Shown piece by piece: positions 1-5,803 of a stretch of DNA of 5,803 bases (positions are counted from its first letter, which is position 1; every line of letters begins with the position of its first letter). The position numbers were made by a program, and so were the translations under genes. The DNA is taken from contig CAMBMC010000170.1 of NCBI GenBank assembly GCA_945868555.1, positions 1 to 5,803 on the forward strand. The letters are read 5' to 3'. The notes under the pieces were generated by a model. It did not search any database and was not told the DNA's origin. It saw only the letters and a list, made by a program, of their open reading frames with translations. The stretch comes from Chitinophaga pinensis. GTDB lineage: Bacteria > Bacteroidota > Bacteroidia > Flavobacteriales_D > Crocinitomicaceae.

Positions 1-554
1 AAGACCACAATCGAATCAATCAGCTGAGAGAATACCGTACTTCCTGTACTTCGCAACCAAATGTACTTGTTACCCGTGCGCCGTTTAATGCGTTCAAACA
101 GCACCGCATCCAGCAATTGTGACAGTAGAAATGCGGCTATACTTCCAACAATGACCAATTGAGCTTGACCAAAAACCTTTGTGAATTCAGCATCGCCCGC
201 TAGATTTGAACCAGGAATTTCTTTTGCTGGTATTTTCAAGGCTAAACCAACGACAATAAAACAATACGCAATCAAAATTGCCGTAATCCAGGACAAACGA
301 CGTACGGCCTTTTGACCATAAAACTCATTTAAAATATCAGTCAAAATAAAAACGATAGGCCATGGTAAAACTCCTACAATCGTTGTGAAAGGACCAAAAT
401 TCATCGAGCCAATAGAAAAGGAAACTGGTATTTCGATTAGTTTATTGCTGATCAACTCTGCCGTTACGGCATTGGTAATGAACAATCCAGCTAAAAATAC
501 GAAGAGCCATTGGCGCCTTTGATTGTTCATTCCGCTATTCTGGGTGATTTCCAT
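1..554 (-). CDS. yhhQ: VUT-family queuosine precursor transporter (YhhQ-like), 3' end cut off by the window edge
   Basis: Reading the minus strand from the ATG at 554 gives 184 open codons with no stop before the window edge, so the C-terminus (roughly 50 residues by comparison with the family) is missing. Hydrophobic segments lie near residues 16-38, 56-74, 88-107 and 131-152, and another starts near 171, as expected for an inner-membrane transporter. Family motifs are visible: TDILNEFYG (72-80), SQLLDAVLFE (145-154) and RSTGSTVFSQLIDS (168-181). Homologues in the COG1738/VUT family take up queuosine precursors such as preQ0 or preQ1 for tRNA modification; the substrate here is inferred. A second Met at residue 9 (start at 530) is a possible alternative start. 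The gene lies 49 bases downstream of the NlpC/P60 gene on the same strand. I see no TAnnTTTG element in that gap, so co-transcription is likely. Confidence 0.88.
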   Translation of the reverse strand, partial: MEITQNSGMNNQRRQWLFVFLAGLFITNAVTAELISNKLIEIPVSFSIGSMNFGPFTTIVGVLPWPIVFILTDILNEFYGQKAVRRLSWITAILIAYCFIVVGLALKIPAKEIPGSNLAGDAEFTKVFGQAQLVIVGSIAAFLLSQLLDAVLFERIKRRTGNKYIWLRSTGSTVFSQLIDSIVV

Positions 555-603
555 CCTTCAATACTTTGGTTGAATATAGAACAAATAAGCCAAAAGCAGT
601 TCG

Positions 604-1149
604 TTATCGCCCTTGTCCGTAATCCAAGCGTTTGGCTTTGATGAATCGAGAAATGTAGTATTTACTTGTTTTGAAGTTGTTGATCATGACACCACCAGTC
701 GCTGAGTGAATGAACAAAATGGCATCTGGACGAACTTCCGTGACCATAGCAACATGTCCAACCTGAGTTGAATTTATATTACTCCCTTTAAAGAAGAGTA
801 AATCACCCGGTTGAACTTCTGCAAGCTTAACCGTTGCACCCAATTCCGCCATTCCATAGCTCGAATGAATTAAACTGAATCCAAAATTCCCAAATACAAA
901 AGAGATGAATCCCGAACAATCAAATCCAGAGGGTGTTGTTCCTGCATAACGGTAAGGAGTTCCTAGAAAAGTTTTCGCAAAAGAGATGATTTGATCAACC
1001 TGCTCACTATTTTTCTTTAGGGTGTCGGCAGATACGCCTGTAATTTGGTTTAAATTAACTTCATTTTCAACGGATTGAGCAAATGAATTTAAACTCAAAG
1101 TACAAACGAATATCAATAAATATTTTATTGTGAGCGTTCTGCACTGCAT
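604..1149 (-). CDS. Secreted NlpC/P60 family cysteine peptidase (C40), probable peptidoglycan hydrolase
   Basis: This 181-residue protein has an N-terminal signal peptide: basic start, hydrophobic core at about 9-20, and likely cleavage after SFA near residue 24. There is no lipobox, so it is probably a soluble periplasmic or exported protein. The NlpC/P60 domain fills about residues 52-175. The catalytic Cys78 is in SGFDCSGF after the GTPYRYAG stretch, the catalytic His132 is in VGHVAM, and the third polar residue is His148 in IHSATGG. PGDLLFF (114-120) is also typical. Family members cut the D-Glu/meso-DAP peptide bond in cell-wall stem peptides. The protein is essentially one catalytic domain with no SH3 or LysM targeting module. 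The ATG at 1149 is the only plausible start, because the next Met is at residue 100, beyond the catalytic Cys. It diverges from the MerR-type gene and probably leads a unit with the downstream transporter. Confidence 0.93.
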   Translation of the reverse strand: MQCRTLTIKYLLIFVCTLSLNSFAQSVENEVNLNQITGVSADTLKKNSEQVDQIISFAKTFLGTPYRYAGTTPSGFDCSGFISFVFGNFGFSLIHSSYGMAELGATVKLAEVQPGDLLFFKGSNINSTQVGHVAMVTEVRPDAILFIHSATGGVMINNFKTSKYYISRFIKAKRLDYGQGR

Positions 1150-1157
1150 ATTGGATG

Positions 1158-1187
1158 CAAAATTATAATTATTTTCGGTACCACAAA
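1158..1187 (-). promoter_or_regulatory. Bacteroidota-type -33/-7 promoter for the NlpC/P60 gene
   Basis: On the minus strand TTTG (1187-1184) is followed after 18 bases by TAATTTTG (1165-1158). This matches the Bacteroidota primary sigma consensus TTTG, spacer of about 17-23, TAnnTTTG. Only 8 bases separate the -7 element from the ATG at 1149, so the transcript should start within a few bases of the start codon. The spacer contains a small dyad, listed separately. Assigned from sequence alone. Confidence 0.6.
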
Positions 1188-1189
1188 AT
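1171..1189. promoter_or_regulatory. Dyad in the promoter spacer, possible operator
   Basis: A perfect GGTACC palindrome (1177-1182) is flanked by ATTTT (1171-1175) and its reverse complement AAAAT (1185-1189), giving an imperfect inverted repeat. It lies in the 18-base spacer of the peptidase promoter and overlaps its -33 box, next to a gene for a MerR-type protein. MerR regulators classically bind dyads between the two promoter elements. The dyad is visible, but its use as an operator is inference and the arms are short. Confidence 0.3.
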
Positions 1190-1202
1190 CAAGAGAGAAA
1201 AG

Positions 1203-1559
1203 ATGATTGATCCAAAAACGTTAACAAAACTATATTACACCATCGGTGAAGTATCCGATATGTTTAAAGTAAACACTTCATTAATAAGATTTTGGGAAAA
1301 AGAATTTGGATCTGTTCATCCAAAAAAAAACAAAAAAGGGAATCGTATTTTCACGCCGAAGGATATTGTCAATTTTAACAAGATTTATCAACTTGTTAAA
1401 ACCAATGGATATACCTTAGAAGGTGCCAAGCGCGCATTAAAGGCTTCTGCATCAACTGTTGAAAAACCAGCAGAAGCGCCTATTATCACAACAGAGAATG
1501 ATGAGCTCATTGTCCGTTTGGAAGCCATAAAGCAAGGCCTTCTATCCCTTAAAAACTGA
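1203..1559 (+). CDS. MerR-family HTH transcriptional regulator
   Basis: From the ATG at 1203 the protein has 118 residues. A MerR-type winged helix covers about residues 11-80: YYTIGEVSDMF, then SLIRFWEKEF (26-35), a lysine-rich wing with the R-I-F of the family (39-50), and TPKDIVNFNKIYQLVKTNGYT as helices 3-4, ending in GAKRALK. Residues 84-98 are a Pro/Ala/Glu linker. Residues 99-116 form a short amphipathic helix that could dimerise. There is no ligand- or metal-binding C-terminal domain and no cysteine, so it is unlike metal- or redox-sensing MerR proteins; its signal is unknown. The frame is open back to an ATG at 1155. That start would be only 5 bases from the divergent peptidase start and would add 16 atypical residues, whereas 1203 follows a purine-rich AAGAGAGAAAAG, so 1203 is preferred. 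It ends directly against the DUF1295 gene. Confidence 0.9.
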   Translation: MIDPKTLTKLYYTIGEVSDMFKVNTSLIRFWEKEFGSVHPKKNKKGNRIFTPKDIVNFNKIYQLVKTNGYTLEGAKRALKASASTVEKPAEAPIITTENDELIVRLEAIKQGLLSLKN

Positions 1560-2483
1560 TTATTTCCCCCCTTTTAAGAAAGGAATAAAACGAGGCACTC
1601 TGCGTTGATATTCTGGGTATTCCGGGTATTTTCCCGCGGAAATGTTCTCAGAGAAATCTGAACTTCCTTTAAATAGAATGATCAGCAACACGCATCCCGC
1701 CACAGACCAATTCAACCATTCCCCTGTCGCTACAACACTAAAAAAGTAAAACACCACCCAAATGGCTTGCTCACAGGCATAATTCGGATGACGAACAATC
1801 GACCACAAACCCGTTGAAACAAATCCTTTTTCATACTGCTCCAGGGGCAATCCCGCCTTTAAACGGCGATGCTTTTCCGTCTGAAAATCATACTGTTGCT
1901 GATCCGCTATAAATTCAATCACAACGAATGCGACAAACAAAGCAGCTAAGGCATAATCTACTAATCCAAGTGCAGATGTATCCACAGCCAAACTTGACAA
2001 TATTGGCAAGGTGAAAAGGAAAATAAGCACGTTTTGATATGCTGAAATGAAGAGTAAATTAAATATCATCCACACAAATCGCTTGTTAAAACCTGGGCGC
2101 TTTCTCAATATTTCCCAGCGATAATCTTCTTCTCCTGCCCAGAAACGCCATGTGTATGCCCCTCGTCGTGCAAAGTTGAACGTCAATCTCGACCCCCAAA
2201 TTGTTACGAGGATAGCCATCAAAACCATGCGCTCATTCATGCCTCCTTCAATGGTCATATACCAAACATATCCGATGGGCACAACGCTCCATAGCTTATC
2301 GACTTGCGAATTGTTCTTTGAGAGCTCTCCAACAACAAAGCAATACGCAATTACACCCGCAACGATCATAGAAACGCCATACAAAACATGCTCCTGTACC
2401 TCGTTAAGCGGCGTACCGAAATAAAACGACACAAAAGGAACTACAATGACTGTGAAAATAAGTAAGATAATAGTAATGAGCAT
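1560..2483 (-). CDS. DUF1295 integral membrane protein (steroid 5-alpha-reductase/ICMT-like fold)
   Basis: This 307-residue polytopic membrane protein has hydrophobic segments near residues 1-20, 34-52, 66-78, 86-102, 136-165, 174-193, 238-253 and 259-272. DUF1295 hallmarks are present: QVDKLWSVVPIGYVWY (60-75), RLTFNFARRGAY followed by RFWAGEEDYRW (99-123), TGLWSIVRHPNY (224-235), and a C-terminal GKYPEYPEYQRRVPRFIPF (284-302). The RHPNY block resembles the cofactor-binding region of isoprenylcysteine methyltransferases and steroid 5-alpha-reductases. That suggests NADPH-dependent reduction or methylation of a lipid-like substrate, but the real reaction is unknown. Its start is 6 bases downstream of the aroB stop, with no room for a separate promoter, so it is probably translated from the aroB transcript. 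Its stop codon directly adjoins that of the convergent MerR-type gene. Confidence 0.88.
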   Translation of the reverse strand: MLITIILLIFTVIVVPFVSFYFGTPLNEVQEHVLYGVSMIVAGVIAYCFVVGELSKNNSQVDKLWSVVPIGYVWYMTIEGGMNERMVLMAILVTIWGSRLTFNFARRGAYTWRFWAGEEDYRWEILRKRPGFNKRFVWMIFNLLFISAYQNVLIFLFTLPILSSLAVDTSALGLVDYALAALFVAFVVIEFIADQQQYDFQTEKHRRLKAGLPLEQYEKGFVSTGLWSIVRHPNYACEQAIWVVFYFFSVVATGEWLNWSVAGCVLLIILFKGSSDFSENISAGKYPEYPEYQRRVPRFIPFLKGGK

Positions 2484-2489
2484 TTTGTT

Positions 2490-3560
2490 TTAATTTAGTT
2501 TAAGTAAATATTTAAGCCCTTCTTTAATTTCCGTAGGAGTATATTCTGCATCCCACGAGCAATTTCCAATACCTTCTAACGCACAACCAAGAATTTTGTT
2601 CGCAGAATTTTTCTTGTCATTTTTCATGAGCTCAACAAGCGCATCGAAGGCTAATTCATCAAAAGCTGGGATCTCAAACCAAGTTCGAATCGTCCCAGAA
2701 ATATCCTCGAGTTCCTCCTTGCTTAAAAGGCCTTTGGCAAATGACATATAGGACTCCACGATTATTCCTAGAGCCACGCAATGGCCATGAGAAAGCACCA
2801 AAGAGTCGAGATAAAACCCTTCAATGGCATGACCAACTGTATGTCCAAAGTTTAAGGTCTTGCGAAAGCCCTTGTCCAAAGGATCATTTAAAACAGCATT
2901 ACATTTAATGGCTTGTGATGTTTTAATGCGAGACATGTCCTTCATGTCATCAATGCGCGAAATTGATTTAAGCTCCAACCATAAGTCAGCAGAAGTAATT
3001 AACGCATGCTTCAACATTTCAGCAAATCCATTCAATATCTGATGATCAGGCAAGGAACCCAAGAATCCAGCATCTGTATAAATTTTAACAGGCTCCTTGA
3101 AAACCCCGAGTTGGTTTTTGTAAATTCCTAAATCAATCCCTGTTTTACCGCCAATTGAGGCATCGACCATTCCCAGTAAGGTTGTAGGGATATGAATAAA
3201 ATCTAGGCCTCTTTTATACACTGCCGCAATAAACCCACCCATGTCAGTGACAACTCCCCCACCAAGATTGACGATTAAATCATCCCTCCCAATACCATAT
3301 TCAGTCAAGGCTTCCCACACTTGAAAGCAAACTTCCATCACTTTATTCTCTTCACCAACCGGTAAAAGCATCACTTCGGCCTCTGAGAGTTGAACAAATG
3401 AAGTGATGAGATATTCCAAGCAACAATCGTGGGTATTTTCATCCACCATGATAACGATGCGCGAGTTGGCATAATGCGCATTGAGAAATGCTTGAAAACT
3501 AGAATCTACCAATGATCCATTCTCAATGTGGCAAGCCTTTAAAAGTTCTTCTGAATTCAT
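2490..3560 (-). CDS. aroB: 3-dehydroquinate synthase
   Basis: This 356-residue cytoplasmic enzyme converts DAHP to 3-dehydroquinate, the second step of the shikimate pathway to chorismate, using NAD and a divalent metal. The NAD-binding core is clear: NLGGGVVTDMGGF (98-110), RGLDFIHIPTTLLGMVDASI (117-136), then GGKTGIDL and KNQLGVF. The metal ligands expected from the E. coli enzyme are Glu181 in NGFAEMLKH, His240 in NFGHTVGH and His258 in SHGH. The length is normal for the family (about 350-370) and no domain is missing. Where many homologues have HGE, this protein reads HGH (258-260). It is the first gene of a two-gene unit with the DUF1295 gene and is divergent from proline dehydrogenase. 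A TATTTTTG -7 element lies 19 bases upstream of the start. Confidence 0.97.
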   Translation of the reverse strand: MNSEELLKACHIENGSLVDSSFQAFLNAHYANSRIVIMVDENTHDCCLEYLITSFVQLSEAEVMLLPVGEENKVMEVCFQVWEALTEYGIGRDDLIVNLGGGVVTDMGGFIAAVYKRGLDFIHIPTTLLGMVDASIGGKTGIDLGIYKNQLGVFKEPVKIYTDAGFLGSLPDHQILNGFAEMLKHALITSADLWLELKSISRIDDMKDMSRIKTSQAIKCNAVLNDPLDKGFRKTLNFGHTVGHAIEGFYLDSLVLSHGHCVALGIIVESYMSFAKGLLSKEELEDISGTIRTWFEIPAFDELAFDALVELMKNDKKNSANKILGCALEGIGNCSWDAEYTPTEIKEGLKYLLKLN

Positions 3561-3579
3561 TTTTCAAGCGATAGTTTGA

Positions 3580-3587
3580 CAAAAATA
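3580..3587 (-). promoter_or_regulatory. -7 element for aroB
   Basis: TATTTTTG on the minus strand is an exact TAnnTTTG match, with 19 bases between it and the aroB ATG. I find no TTTG at the expected 17-23 bases upstream, so the -33 half is weak or absent. It implies a leader of about 10-15 bases. Confidence 0.45.
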
Positions 3588-3611
3588 AGGAAAGACTGCG
3601 AAGGAAGGAGA

Positions 3612-3637
3612 TTTGTTTCGGCAAAGCATTAAATTTG
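3612..3637 (+). promoter_or_regulatory. Promoter for the proline dehydrogenase-recR unit
   Basis: TAAATTTG (3630-3637) is an exact TAnnTTTG match. The nearest TTTG (3612-3615) is 14 bases upstream, shorter than the usual spacer, so that part is doubtful. Only 4 bases separate the -7 element from the ATG at 3642, which predicts a leaderless or near-leaderless mRNA. Confidence 0.4.
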
Positions 3638-3641
3638 TTGC

Positions 3642-4814
3642 ATGTTGACATTCGAGAACACTGAAATCGCCTTTGGCAGCAAAACAAATGGAGACCTACG
3701 TCGCGCGTACATACTCTTCAGGTTGGTTGGCAATCCGCGTCTTGTGCGCTTCGGTAAATGGTTTACAGACTTTTGCTTTCGATTTAGAATTCCCATTCGT
3801 GGAATGGTAAAGAAAACCATTTTCAAGCAATTTTGTGGTGGAGAAACCATCAAAGATTGCGACCGAACGATTGCACAATTGGGCGAATTTGGCATTGGAA
3901 CTATACTCGACTATTCTGTGGAGGGGAAAACCAGTGAGGCAGATTTTGATACTACGGTAAATGAAATCATTGACACCATTCATCGCGCTGCAAATGATAC
4001 ACATGTTCCTTTTGCCGTGTTTAAAGTGACAGGAATCGGACGCTTTGGTGTTCTTGAATCCGCGAACAATGGTGAAGAATCCTTGAATGAACAACAGCGC
4101 TCGGATTTAAAAATCATAAGCGACCGTATCCAACGAATTTGTCAAGCGGCTTTTGATGCTCAAGTTCCAGTTTTTATTGATGCGGAAGAATCTTGGATTC
4201 AAAATACGGTAGATACCATTGTTCTTAGCATGATGCGTCTGTTCAATAGAGAAAAAGCGATTGTTTACAATACAGTACAAATGTATCGCCATGACCGATT
4301 GGACTTTGTACGAACCCAATTAACCATCGCAAAGGATGAGAATTTCAACTACGGAATCAAATTGGTTCGCGGAGCATACATGGAAAAAGAGCGAGAACGT
4401 GCCCTAGATAAAGGGTATGACTCTCCTATTCAACCCAATAAAACAAGGTGCGACACGGATTTTAATGCTGCCGTTGAGTTGATCTTGGAAAACATTTCAC
4501 ATGCAGCCTTGTGTTCAGGGTCACACAATGAAGACAGCGCGCATGTCCTTATCAATACAATGCAAAAATTGGCCATAGAGAAATCAGACAAGCGTGTTTG
4601 GTGTGCTCAGTTGTTGGGAATGAGTGATCATATATCCTATAACTTAGCGTATGCTGGTTACAACGTGGCCAAATATGTTCCTTATGGACCTGTTCAAGAG
4701 GTGATGCCTTATCTCCTTCGCCGCGCCAATGAAAACACTTCAGTGGCTGGTCAAACAAGTCGTGAATTGTCTTTGCTCATCAAAGAGCGCAATCGACGAA
4801 AACTCGCCAAGTGA
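3642..4814 (+). CDS. Proline dehydrogenase, stand-alone FAD enzyme
   Basis: This 390-residue protein oxidises L-proline to pyrroline-5-carboxylate with FAD, passing electrons to the respiratory chain. It is the single-domain type: no DNA-binding or P5C-dehydrogenase domain as in long PutA proteins. The (beta/alpha)8 barrel residues align with E. coli PutA as I recall it: Lys128 (FKVTG, as K329), Asp180 (FIDAEES, as D370), Gln213 (TVQMYR), Tyr246 (KLVRGAYM, as Y437), Tyr345 (KYVPYG, as Y540), and Arg360/Arg361/Glu364 in YLLRRANEN (as R555/R556/E559). The spacing from Tyr345 to Arg360 equals the 15 residues in PutA. SHNEDS (294-299) and QLLGMSDH (323-330) are also typical. The ATG at 3642 fits the N-terminus seen in Bacteroidota homologues; the next Met (residue 55) would remove conserved sequence. 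There is no ribosome-binding site. The stop overlaps the recR start by 4 bases. Confidence 0.95.
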   Translation: MLTFENTEIAFGSKTNGDLRRAYILFRLVGNPRLVRFGKWFTDFCFRFRIPIRGMVKKTIFKQFCGGETIKDCDRTIAQLGEFGIGTILDYSVEGKTSEADFDTTVNEIIDTIHRAANDTHVPFAVFKVTGIGRFGVLESANNGEESLNEQQRSDLKIISDRIQRICQAAFDAQVPVFIDAEESWIQNTVDTIVLSMMRLFNREKAIVYNTVQMYRHDRLDFVRTQLTIAKDENFNYGIKLVRGAYMEKERERALDKGYDSPIQPNKTRCDTDFNAAVELILENISHAALCSGSHNEDSAHVLINTMQKLAIEKSDKRVWCAQLLGMSDHISYNLAYAGYNVAKYVPYGPVQEVMPYLLRRANENTSVAGQTSRELSLLIKERNRRKLAK

Positions 4815-5416
4815 AAATTTATTCAAAGTACATCGAAGAGGCCGTTGAACAATTATCATCTCTACCAGGGATCGGTAAAAAGACAGCATTGCGGCTTGTA
4901 TTGAATATTTTACGTCGCGATAGCGAATCCATCGAATTGTTTTCAAGTGCCTTTACCGACATGAAAAAGCATGTCCAAGAATGCAAAGTGTGTGGAAACA
5001 TTTCGGATCAGATCATGTGTGAAATCTGCGCAGATGAGCGCCGAAACCATGCCCAAATTTGTGTGGTAGAAGACATTCGTGATGTCATGGCAATCGAATC
5101 CACGGGAACATATAAAGGTGTTTATCATGTTTTAGGAGGAATCATCTCGCCAATGGATGGCATCGGGCCTGCGGACTTAAACATACCATCGCTGATTAAT
5201 CGGGCATCCTCTGACTCAATCAGTGAAATAATTTTCGCCTTAAGTCCAACGATGGAAGGAGATACGACGAATTTTTATTTATATAAAAAACTGGGGAGCT
5301 CTGGTATATTCATTAGCGCTTTATCCCGTGGTGTAGCTGTTGGCACAGAATTGCAGTATGCCGACGAACTCACACTCGGGCGTTCACTCACACAGCGTCA
5401 AGAGTTTAAAGGTTAA
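4811..5416 (+). CDS. recR: Recombination mediator protein RecR
   Basis: This 201-residue protein, of normal family length, works with RecO (and RecF) to load RecA onto SSB-coated single-stranded DNA at gaps. All RecR parts are present in order: helix-hairpin-helix around LPGIGKKTALRL (18-29), a C4 zinc finger with Cys58, Cys61, Cys70 and Cys73 (CxxC-x8-CxxC), a Toprim domain beginning CVVEDIRDVMAIE (84-96) and including HVLGGIISPMDGIGP (106-120) and SPTMEGDTT (145-153), and the C-terminal Walker-B-like stretch LSRGVAVGTELQYADELTL (171-189). The start is a GTG whose last two bases form the upstream TGA (GTGA overlap). Translation is therefore probably coupled to proline dehydrogenase, although the two products share no pathway. 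Its TAA directly adjoins the stop of the convergent oxidoreductase gene. Confidence 0.97.
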   Translation: MKIYSKYIEEAVEQLSSLPGIGKKTALRLVLNILRRDSESIELFSSAFTDMKKHVQECKVCGNISDQIMCEICADERRNHAQICVVEDIRDVMAIESTGTYKGVYHVLGGIISPMDGIGPADLNIPSLINRASSDSISEIIFALSPTMEGDTTNFYLYKKLGSSGIFISALSRGVAVGTELQYADELTLGRSLTQRQEFKG

Positions 5417-5803
5417 TCACGCCTTGTGGACATCCATGATTGAAGTTGGCTCAGATTCCGTATATCTTTTGGCGAAGGTCCTAATTTCGGCAGATCGTAT
5501 TTCCCTTGTGCCTGATCGGAGTTCGATCAACCCTTGAATCATTGTTTTTGCGGCATCAATGGCATCGATTGGTCTGTAGGTATTGAAGAGTCCAGTTTTC
5601 CCAAATACATGTCCTATTGCTACGGCCATTCGTTCGCCAGGTCTTCGCTCCAAGCGCGGACCATCCAAAACAGAAGGTTTCACGATGACCAAAGTCTCAA
5701 ACCCTATATTTCGTGCATTTTCATCCAATTGCGCTTTCATCCTTGAATAGAAAAATGGAGAATTTTTACTCACACCAAGCGATGAAATCAAAATACATTT
5801 TTT
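5417..5803 (-). CDS. NAD(P)-binding SDR-type oxidoreductase/epimerase-like protein, C-terminal part only
   Basis: The minus-strand frame is open from the right window edge to a TGA at 5417-5419, giving 128 residues. The N-terminus, including the Rossmann GxxGxxG loop, lies outside the window. The first visible residues are KKCILISSLGVS, a beta strand with the active-site Ser region, followed by a YxxxK pair at fragment residues 19-23 (FFYSRMKAQLDE). GFETLVIVKPSVLDGPR and RRPGER follow, the pattern of extended or atypical SDRs annotated as NAD(P)H-binding, HTATIP2-like or nucleoside-diphosphate-sugar epimerase. The substrate cannot be told. An in-frame TTG at 5791 is not a credible start, because coding continues upstream of it into the same conserved strand. 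Confidence 0.85.
   Translation of the reverse strand, partial: KKCILISSLGVSKNSPFFYSRMKAQLDENARNIGFETLVIVKPSVLDGPRLERRPGERMAVAIGHVFGKTGLFNTYRPIDAIDAAKTMIQGLIELRSGTREIRSAEIRTFAKRYTESEPTSIMDVHKA

Larger units (their letters stand above)
3561..3641. promoter_or_regulatory. Divergent promoter region between aroB and proline dehydrogenase
   Basis: These 81 bases hold the -7 elements for both flanking genes, on opposite strands (3587-3580 and 3630-3637), about 42 bases apart. A small TTTG/CAAA inverted pair (3612-3615 and 3622-3625) is the only dyad I see. No riboswitch or long hairpin is apparent. Confidence 0.5.

Noticed and set aside
37..52. Short direct repeat GTACTTC-CT-GTACTTC
   Set aside because: It encodes the repeated Ser-Thr of the conserved RSTGSTVF motif in the transporter, so it is explained by coding.
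555..603. Possible preQ1 riboswitch or hairpin leader ahead of the VUT transporter
   Set aside because: The 49-base gap has only a weak TTTGG/CCAAA pair (565-569 with 590-594) and no preQ1-I-like conserved bases. It is too poor to call, although a covariance-model search would settle it.
1155..1202. Upstream in-frame ATG giving a 134-residue MerR-type protein
   Set aside because: It starts 5 bases from the divergent peptidase start codon and lies over that gene's promoter. The extra residues are not typical of the HTH family, and 1203 has a better upstream context.
1565..1585. CCTTT-TAAG-AAAGG hairpin (1569-1582) at the convergent junction as a bidirectional terminator
   Set aside because: The stem is only 5 base pairs, AT-rich, inside the DUF1295 coding end, and has no T-tract on either side.
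2152..2424. Plus-strand open frame of 90 codons inside the DUF1295 gene
   Set aside because: It is antisense to a clearly conserved protein and has no recognisable domain or start signal.
3696..4094. Minus-strand open frame of 132 codons inside proline dehydrogenase
   Set aside because: It is a shadow of a well-supported gene; the translation shows no domain and has the irregular composition of antisense frames.

Overview
The window reads as ordinary chromosomal DNA from a member of the Bacteroidota, most likely a Flavobacteriales-type genome. The evidence is a moderately AT-rich base composition, compact gene packing, almost no Shine-Dalgarno signals, and three matches upstream of genes to the Bacteroidota -7 element TAnnTTTG. 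The proteins also look Bacteroidota-like (stand-alone proline dehydrogenase, MerR-type HTH protein, VUT-family transporter). The species cannot be determined from the sequence.

Layout from left to right. Bases 1-1149 hold two minus-strand genes: a secreted NlpC/P60 cysteine peptidase (1149 to 604), then a VUT/YhhQ-type queuosine-precursor transporter (554 and off the left edge). A MerR-type regulator (1203-1559, plus strand) diverges from the peptidase across a 53-base region. That region contains a good -33/-7 promoter for the peptidase with a small dyad between its two elements. The regulator converges, with no base between the two stop codons, on a minus-strand pair: aroB (3560 to 2490), then a DUF1295 membrane protein (2483 to 1560). 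An 81-base divergent region separates aroB from a plus-strand pair, proline dehydrogenase (3642-4814) and recR (4811-5416), which overlap by 4 bases. recR in turn abuts, stop to stop, the C-terminal half of a minus-strand NAD(P)-binding SDR-type oxidoreductase that runs off the right edge.

Functionally this is a mix of housekeeping genes: peptidoglycan hydrolysis, tRNA-modification precursor uptake, chorismate biosynthesis, proline catabolism and recombinational repair. They are packed into short two-gene units and do not form one pathway. I see no RNA gene, CRISPR array, insertion sequence, phage or plasmid gene, or defence-system signature, and no gene-free stretch longer than 81 bases. I find no convincing undescribed system. 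The most interesting points are regulatory: promoter elements so close to two start codons that leaderless or near-leaderless mRNAs are likely, a possible MerR-style operator in the peptidase promoter, and two convergent gene pairs with zero spacing and no visible terminator.
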